From Dasypus novemcinctus (lineage: Eukaryota > Chordata > Mammalia > Cingulata > Dasypodidae): DNA of 64,000 nt. The notes under the pieces were generated by a model. That model was not told where the DNA came from. It searched no databases and saw only the letters and a program-made list of their open reading frames with translations. Positions 57,213 to 64,000 of this stretch are shown here, in pieces (the stretch's first letter is position 1; every line of letters starts with the position of its first letter). Location: contig NC_080673.1 of NCBI RefSeq assembly GCF_030445035.2, forward strand, positions 191,127,216-191,191,215, in the 5' to 3' direction. Position numbers and translations under genes: made by a program.

Positions 57213-58574
57213 ATAGTAAATCCTCACAATGCAACAAATATTGCTATAAGGCACTTGGCAATAAACTTGTCTGCTCAGCACCCATGCCTGGCAATTTTGG
57301 AGAGCTGGAGTCCTCTTCTGAGAAGACAAGAATAATGTTAAGTAAGAAGTAACCACTTCTTCCATCAATCAGGCCTTTCTCAGTTGAACGTACAATGCAC
57401 ATTTTGATTGTAAGAATAAGCCGAACTATTTCCAACCCATCTAATAATGAAAAACATGTTTTTCTTTCTTTCTCTGCACAGTAGCTGGAAGGATAACTAA
57501 AAAGAAATACTGTTTTTGCTTAATGTTGCAACAACAAAACACCAAAATTTTCATGACTAAATTTGGGGGCCCCATTTATCATGCATGGAGGGAATTTACT
57601 GTATTTACATACTGAAATACAAATTATTCATTGCCGGAATAATGCATAGACTTGATGCATAGATTCTTATCATACTGGAAAAGATCCCCCAATGTCTAGG
57701 TCCCCCAATGTCTACTTCTGTTTATCTTCAATATTTTTATTAACATTGTAAAGGATGACACCCTAAGCATTTCTGAATAAAATATCTTGGGTTACAGTAA
57801 ATGTGTCCTGGACTCTATTAGCCTTAGGAATACCAGCTATTTGCTAAAGGGAAAGAAAAACCACACCCAAGAGTAAACTCAAATTATCAGACATCAAAGA
57901 ACACTCTTTGCCTCTCGATATAATGTTGATATGACCCTTACAGCCTCATGACTTGGAGATAGAATCATGACTTTAGAGCTGTAAAAGGCTATAAAATTAT
58001 CTTCATTTTCTAGACTGGGAAATTGTAGTTCCTTGAAACCAGGAACTGTGGCTCATTCACCTACATAGTTATATCAGTTGAGGATTATAACGGCAACCTA
58101 AGCAAGCTTGAACAGAAACTAAAAAGTCCAAAGGTAAGGCTAACTATGAGGTGTGGTTAGATGTAGGTGCTCAAACGGTGTCACCAGAATGTGGTTTCTT
58201 TCTCTTTTTTTCCCAGTGGCACTGCCTTCTGATCTCTTGGCTTTCATCTAAGATTCCATGTGTTGATAAGAAGCTCCAGGCCCATCTCATCCCAGACAAA
58301 AAGGAGATTTCTTTCCCATACCTCTCCCACCAAATCTAAGATTCCTTCAGACCGGCTCATGTTGGCCACTTACCTACTCTGAATTCATCATTGGGGCCAG
58401 AAAATGGAGATGTGATTATCTTAGTTGTGTGTGACAAGACATACCCCTGAAGCTATGGGGTGGAATTCCATCCAGTTCACATAGACTGGAGATGGAGAAG
58501 CCATGGCTTCCCAAATAAAAATTGGGAGTTATTGTTGAAAGAAAGGGGAATAGATGCTAGGGAGGCAAACAACT
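57213..58574. other. unassigned sequence
   Basis: Contains a short tandem duplication of tcccccaatgtcta (57685-57698 and 57701-57714). A weak L2-like piece lies at about 58020-58080. No gene recognised. Confidence 0.45.
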
Positions 58575-58690
58575 AATTAGTCAATATCTGCTACTTACTT
58601 CCTGCTACTTGGGCAAGTCAACCTCTACAAGTTTCAGTTTCCTGATCTCTGAATTAGGAGTCATTTCACATGCCCCAACTGCATCACTGT
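58575..58690 (+). repeat. MIR SINE fragment
   Basis: Sense MIR: cttgggcaagtcaacctcta, caagtttcagtttcctgatc, tctgaattaggag. Confidence 0.65.
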
Positions 58691-59479
58691 ACAGATTTCA
58701 AAGACCAGCAGGAAATGATATTAGAGTTCTCTGTATAAGGGAAAATATTTACACTGAAAAGCATAAGATTTAAATGTGCACATATACACAGAGACACACA
58801 CAAAATAGGCCTACGGCAGACATGTGGGAATTTTGCCAAAATACATGAGATGGTAAACAAGCCAACTTAATCGTCTAGTCTTTACAGTCATGAGTCAATC
58901 TTCACATACCAAAATGAAAATATTACCTTTATTTAAGTGTAACCGACCTAAAGAATAGATGAGACTTTAAATGGGAAAAGCCTAAGAGTCCTGTGCTTTT
59001 TCACAAGGAACAACTCTTAATTCTAACTGTTAACCTATTTTAATGGGAATTTTTCTGCGTGTGGGAGATAAGAAGCACACCTATAGGAAAGGACTTCAGA
59101 GTACCAGGGAGTAATCTTTAGGTGACACCCAGCCTTGACTGTAATTTTTTCCTGCTCCTAACCAGATTGGATTATAAACCTCTCACCACCATAGCCTTAT
59201 TCTGGGCATGTTTCCACTTTATTTCCTACATTGCTTAGATTTGTGCAATAGTAAATGGGAACAGAAATAGCTAAAGCAATAAATATAAATGACTGGATTC
59301 TAATTGATGGTGAATGATTGAATTCTAACCAACTAAGGTTGCTCTGCATTGAGGAAACATTCTGACACCAAAAGGCAATTAGTACAGAGGAGGATGTGAA
59401 TGAACATGGAAACACAACACCAAAAAGAAAAGGAAAAAAGTCCAAAAAATGACTCAGGTCACACGATCACCTCTAACTC
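58691..59479. other. unassigned AT-rich sequence
   Basis: No repeat family or gene recognised. Confidence 0.4.
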
Positions 59480-59580
59480 TCCATTGAAGATGCTTGAAGG
59501 CAAGAACCATAACTTAGATATCCTTATATCTACAGTAATCAGCACAGCCAATAGTAGGTGTTTAACAAATATTTTCTTAA
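59480..59580 (+). repeat. LINE L2 3' end
   Basis: L2 tail order: gatgcttgaaggcaagaacc, atccttatatctacagtaat, caatagtaggtgtttaacaa. Confidence 0.6.
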
Positions 59581-60644
59581 GTAAATTAGACTTGACTAAA
59601 CAGAGCTGAAATGAAATAACGGATACTGTTACCTCTTTTGACAAAGGCAGTGTCTGCTAGTAAGCACTCTGAAGAGAGGTTCACAACAGGCCCATCTCGA
59701 TAGCTAGCTAGCCAGTAGCTAACCATCTATGAATCTATTCTTGTACTATTTGCAGAGCTCTAGACAGGTAAATACAAGCTTAGTAAAATGAGCATGGTTA
59801 ATTCCTTACTGTCCATTCTTGACCAATCCTTTATCTTTCAAAGTTCCAAGTTAAATGGAGCCCATTATAATCAGTTATCGTTAAAGAGAGATACCAGAAT
59901 CAAGTGGACCAAACTGATTCTTTTAAGACCCAATTACTTAGCTTGAACAGAAGTGGTAAGTGGTCTGCCTAACAGAATGAGGTTGGAATGGACTCCTGCC
60001 ATTTGAGTAAGCAACATCTTCTTACAGGATCTGCAGCATAGCCATGGTACGTTAGGATGAATTTTAAAACCTGTCACCGAAGCCAAACATCTTAGAAACA
60101 ATTGCTTCTCTCTAACTCTGAGTGTGGGGTTTCCCTAATTCTAGGAGCTACAAGATCTGATTTACTCAATCTCCTAGAATTCCATTTGTCTCTGTGCTTA
60201 ATTCTACAAACTCAAAAAGTCCCCCAGATGATAAAATAAAGAAGGGGGGCAATAAAAGAAAATCACTGCCATGATAACAGCAATAATTTGGTGCCTAGAG
60301 AGGTAGACTCCTCCTGTTTGGAAGGTCTCAGCATGCAGAAGCAAATAGAAGCTGCACTTCAGGAGTGAACATTAATGCACAGCCAGAGTCCAGAACATCT
60401 TGCTAGCTTTCCACCCCTTGCTTCGGTCTCTCTGTCATCTCAAACAAGCCAGTATGGGCTGGATCGCTAATCAGAACTCTGTTGTGAAACTTTCCTTGCT
60501 CTATGGGAGCTCTGACACCTAGGTTGGTGGAAACAATGGGTAGAGTGGAGTCATTGAGGAGGGTGGCAGCTCTGGCAGCAGCAAAACATGACCACCAACT
60601 TTGGGGGAGCAGCTCAATACCTTTCAGGTGGCATGCCACTCCAA
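59581..60644. other. unassigned sequence
   Basis: No repeat or gene recognised. The 78-codon minus frame at 60403-60639 has no known domain. Confidence 0.4.
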
Positions 60645-60825
60645 GCCTCTGGTTCTAACTCGCCCCTGTTATCGACTTGCTCTGTGATCTAGCCTGGCAC
60701 TGCCCAGTTGGCTGAGGAACATGAGGAAAAACTATTTCATATTCTGTGCACTCAAGTGTCTCCTCTGTGAAATGAAGAGGTTGGATTGACGATCTCTAAG
60801 GTCTTATAAATGTCAGGTTGAAGTA
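60645..60825 (+). repeat. MIR SINE
   Basis: Sense MIR: agcctctggttctaactcgc, gtctcctctgtgaaatgaag, aggttggattgacgatctct, aaggtcttataaatgt. Confidence 0.65.
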
Positions 60826-60894
60826 AAAGCTGAAGGCTCGTTAGTTTGAATTAGTTATCTTTTTTATTGGGATTAAGCTATGAATTTTCACCAT

Positions 60895-61135
60895 GATGAA
60901 CATTGGATGCTTGCTTTGTGACAACCACTGTTCTAAGCCTTGTACATGTCTAACTTCATTAATTTTCAAAGTCTATATGAGGTAGGTTGCTATGGCTATT
61001 TCCATTTGACAGGTGAGGACACTGAGGCACAGAAAGATTTAGTAACGGTCATACAGATGATGGGTCTGGGATTTAAACACCAGAAATCTAGCTTCAGAGC
61101 TCCCAACTATTATATTATTCTGACTTTTAATATCC
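60895..61135 (-). repeat. MIR SINE
   Basis: Antisense MIR: acatgtctaacttcattaat, tatatgaggtaggttgctat, ttgacaggtgaggacactga, ggcacagaaagatttagtaa, gtctgggatttaaacaccag. Confidence 0.75.
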
Positions 61136-61295
61136 ACTTCTGTTGATATTACGCCTCAGCCTGGAACACTCTACCTCCTGAAGTCAACATTTCATGAAAT
61201 AGTTATTCATTGCTACAGGAAATGTTACCTCTAGGAGTGGGTACAGATGAGAAAACAAGTATACTAAATCATTTGATATCATATGTATTTTAAAT

Positions 61296-61316
61296 TATTA
61301 TTATTATTATTATTAT
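61296..61316 (+). repeat. (TTA)n microsatellite
   Basis: About seven uninterrupted tta units in an AT-rich setting. Confidence 0.9.
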
Positions 61317-61379
61317 ATTGTACCATGGGATTGATGATTAAATATGGATTATCAATAATAATATACTGTACTATGAAAG

Positions 61380-61650
61380 TCAGTAGGGGAGACATTTATC
61401 TCATAATTGGGTAGTCAGGGAAAGCTAAATGACTTCTAAACTGATACTTGTAAGACAAACACTTGGCCCATGAGCAAATAGCACTGGTGAGCGCCCTGGG
61501 GTAAGGGAGAGCGTGGCAAAGTCAAAGAGCTGGAAGAAACTGAGTAAGGCTGAAGTAGAGAAAGCAAGGGGAGAAAGTGATGAGAGATTAGGCTGGAGAA
61601 GTTAGCAAAAGCCCAATCATAAAGAGCTATGTTAAGAAATTTGAACAAAG
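61380..61650 (+). repeat. ancient interspersed repeat, tail part
   Basis: The order gggtagtcagggaaagctaa, atgagcaaatagcactggtg, gatgagagattaggctggag, aaagagctatgttaagaaat is the same theme as at 2467-2755 and 20040-20260. Family not named. Confidence 0.4.
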
Positions 61651-61989
61651 GCAGAATTGTCTAAAAGACAATGAAGCTTAAGCTTCAGCACCTCCACTCC
61701 ACAGAACCCTTCAAACACCCTGGGAAGGGGCTAGCACATGTTCCCATGGGCATATGTTTGTGAAAATTTTGCTGCAGAAAGATTTCCTCACTGCCGTTGG
61801 TTGAAAGCTGTCTATTCCACTCTGATTTCCTCTCATTCAAACTTTCTCTCTTGTCAGTTGGTATTGAGGTACCAAGAGCATTTTGGGGATCTAGCTGAGG
61901 GAAGTCAAATTGGTTACACATCTAGTCTGGATGTATTGTTCACAATCATTTGCAGTATGGTGAAATTATTGCAGGCTATCTCCATGTAG
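61651..61989. other. unassigned sequence
   Basis: Overlapping plus and minus frames of 83 and 78 codons lack a known domain. No repeat is recognised. Confidence 0.4.
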
Positions 61990-63110
61990 GAGTGGCTCCC
62001 CCCCCACCCCCTTTTTTTGATGCGCATGCCATGTTTGATAAAGTTCAAATGTGCAATTTTTATGGCCATTTGAAAAGACATTTTAGAATGTTTCCATAAA
62101 ACAAGTGAGGATTTACAGCCTCCTAATTTGGGTGCATCTGAAGGGTACCTTTCTTCTTTTATCACTTTTAAATTAATTTTTCAAGAATTGATGAAACTTC
62201 AGATAAAAATAATGAAATAGGAAACAAATGCAATTTAGATAAGCAATGAAATCAACAGAAATTATCCTGACATTGAGAAACCGATTGCAGAAAAAGCCTT
62301 CAGATCATACCAAATGAAATGACTAATTAAGAGGAAAAAATTAATTTTGCATAGAAGTAAAGAATAGGTGCTCAGATATTTTGATAATCCAATTAATGAA
62401 GGGAATCACATGAGCATATTAGGAAAGATTTAAATTCATGCTAATTTCACATGAAACACTTATCTCAAAAAAGATGATAGTTAACTCTTAATATACCACT
62501 GCCATGAGGACATCAATGACAAATTAAAAATGAGTGTGATCAACTCCACCAGTATTGAAAACTAGTCACTGTACATGAAAATTTGAAACGCCCTGAAGTC
62601 TTGCAACTCATGTTTGAGTTTGCCCAAATTGGATGTCTTAAATATTTGCATGGCATTACACAAATGAATTATGAAGCTGAAAAAAACTTTTCTTTGAAAA
62701 GTCAATACTATTAAAATTTAAATTTTGATTACCACAGTGAGAAAAGATTGAATTATCATCCATATCTCTATAGGAAATATTATAAAATCATTATCATATG
62801 ATCATATATACGTATAAAATGTGAGATTGTCACATGATCAAAAAAGTATGCAGCTAAAAAATGAAGAAGATATATAGTGGTAGGTAATTAATACCAATAA
62901 AATGTTATTTTTCTCTAATTGATATTTGTGACATTTTTCAGCTTTTAAAAATATGTAATTTCTTGTGATTTCTTTTCTCATTTGTAATTAAATATTTACT
63001 TTTGTTCCTAATTTTTGTATTGATAATTCTGTGCTCTTTTTCCCAAAAGAGCCCCCCAAATAGCATAAAACCTGGAATCACCCCAGCCCCCAAATGTGAA
63101 CACTATTCTA
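61990..63110 (+). repeat. probable old hAT DNA transposon remnant
   Basis: The inner part (62520-62870) keeps fragments that read, across frame breaks, like the C-terminal dimerisation region of hAT transposases (YEAEKNFS-type text near 62670; then SIGNIIKSLSYD and an AAKK-like end near 62855). Noncoding AT-rich text follows, then agagccccccaaatagcata. Stops and frameshifts are frequent. Termini are not defined. It could alternatively be a decayed gene domesticated from hAT, but nothing is intact. Confidence 0.4.
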
Positions 63111-63200
63111 AGCCACTGTCTTCCTCCTTACCCAGTCAACTAATCCTTTAGTGCTCAGCTCAAATGTCACCTCCTGCATCATGGTTCCTGGTATTGATAT
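63111..63200 (+). repeat. LINE L2 fragment
   Basis: The text agtgctcagctcaaatgtca with cctcctgcatcatggttcct is typical of L2 in sense orientation. Confidence 0.5.
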
Positions 63201-64000
63201 CTGTTTCCACAAAGAAAAGGAAGTACTAAATGTTTTAAACAACTACTGTCCAATGAACTTCATGTTAGCTGCTCTCTGAAGGCCATTGTTAAATTATATA
63301 CATTTCTGGTAAGCAAGGCTATTGTTTCCTCTATATTTCCCATAAATACAAAACAAATACTGTTTGCAATAATTCTTGCACTCTATGAATGTTGTGGTGC
63401 TAACTCTATTTCTTAACAAGTCCTTCCTAAATGTGTCAGATAAAGATAACATTAAACCCTTCAGGTGACCCACTTAAACTTGGACATGGCTTCAGGTTAA
63501 TCACGGTTTCTTGTCCATAAACACAAGACTTCCATTGGTAGAGTTACATGGGCAAGCTATTGACTTCTACTCAAGGTAACGGCACATGTAATTACCCTTG
63601 AATTCTTGGGACTTCGGTCCACTCCGCTTCCAGCCCACTGTAGTCACGTCTTAACATTCATGCTGATTATAACACTCTAATACTCAGGGATTAAGTGAAT
63701 ACAGCCACTGGTCTGTAACTGGCATTCCATTGTCAATCCACTAAGGTTTATAAAAGTACAATTTGTAAAAGAAGGAAATAACTCCATTGCCCATAATTTA
63801 AGATGGCAAAATCAGACCAATTAAGACTGCCAACATAAGATATAATTAACATAACCATTGTGTAGAGAGTATTGCAGCACATATGGTATGATATGTAAAA
63901 CCAAACAATGTTTTTTTATAAAGTGTGAATATAGATATTATAAAGTTAAAGATCAAGTGGAAACCTCTCTTCAGTTCCTCCTTGGGCTGCATGTTTAAGT
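63201..64000. other. unassigned sequence
   Basis: I recognise no repeat and no gene. One stretch (63580-63650) has slightly higher GC content. Confidence 0.4.

Overview
This window is nuclear DNA from a placental mammal, and the repeats point to Xenarthra, most likely an armadillo (Dasypus) or a close relative. The diagnostic repeats are full-length ~400 bp tRNA-derived DAS-type SINEs, a dimeric and two short tRNA-derived SINEs of the same group, five copies of a lineage-specific L1 3' end, and several lineage-type solo LTRs. The assignment is made from memory of these families, so the order is fairly secure and the species is not.

I find no functional host gene, no RNA gene and no CpG island. 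The open reading frames are short and mostly lie in repeats, so the window reads as intergenic or deep intronic. The only protein-derived sequences are relics: a spliced, 3'-truncated aldolase B (ALDOB) retropseudogene (about 7853-8780), a dead Hsmar1-class mariner transposase (27115-28110) and a weak hAT-type transposase remnant near 62.2-62.9 kb.

Layout. 0.5-3.6 kb: a MIR split by an old LTR, a MER5-like element split by another old repeat, and an L2. 3.9-7.8 kb: two ancient L1 copies in opposite orientation, hosting a young L1 tail that itself hosts a DAS SINE, a small hAT element with perfect 8-bp target duplications, and two short SINEs. 7.85-8.8 kb: the ALDOB pseudogene. 9.8-16.1 kb: mostly LTRs of the MaLR/ERVL kind, L1 tails and a DAS SINE. 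17.1-24.2 kb: a dimeric SINE, L1 3' ends, MIR, hAT and L2 relics. 24.4-31.1 kb: one ancient minus-strand L1 broken by a young L1 tail, the mariner, and two LTRs, one of which is broken in turn by a DAS SINE. 33.3-37.4 kb: two solo LTRs and a longer hAT relative of the 5-kb element. 37.4-64 kb: mainly old L1, L2 and MIR fragments, one more L1 tail, one DAS SINE with clear target duplications, one solo LTR with perfect target duplications, and long AT-rich stretches that I cannot assign.

No new gene system is evident. The observations most worth checking are the mariner in a non-primate lineage, a 99-bp segment shared ungapped between an L1-like fragment and an LTR 2.7 kb away, the deletion-derivative pair of hAT elements, a perfect 13-bp inverted repeat, and a unique block that keeps several CpGs and could be a conserved regulatory element.
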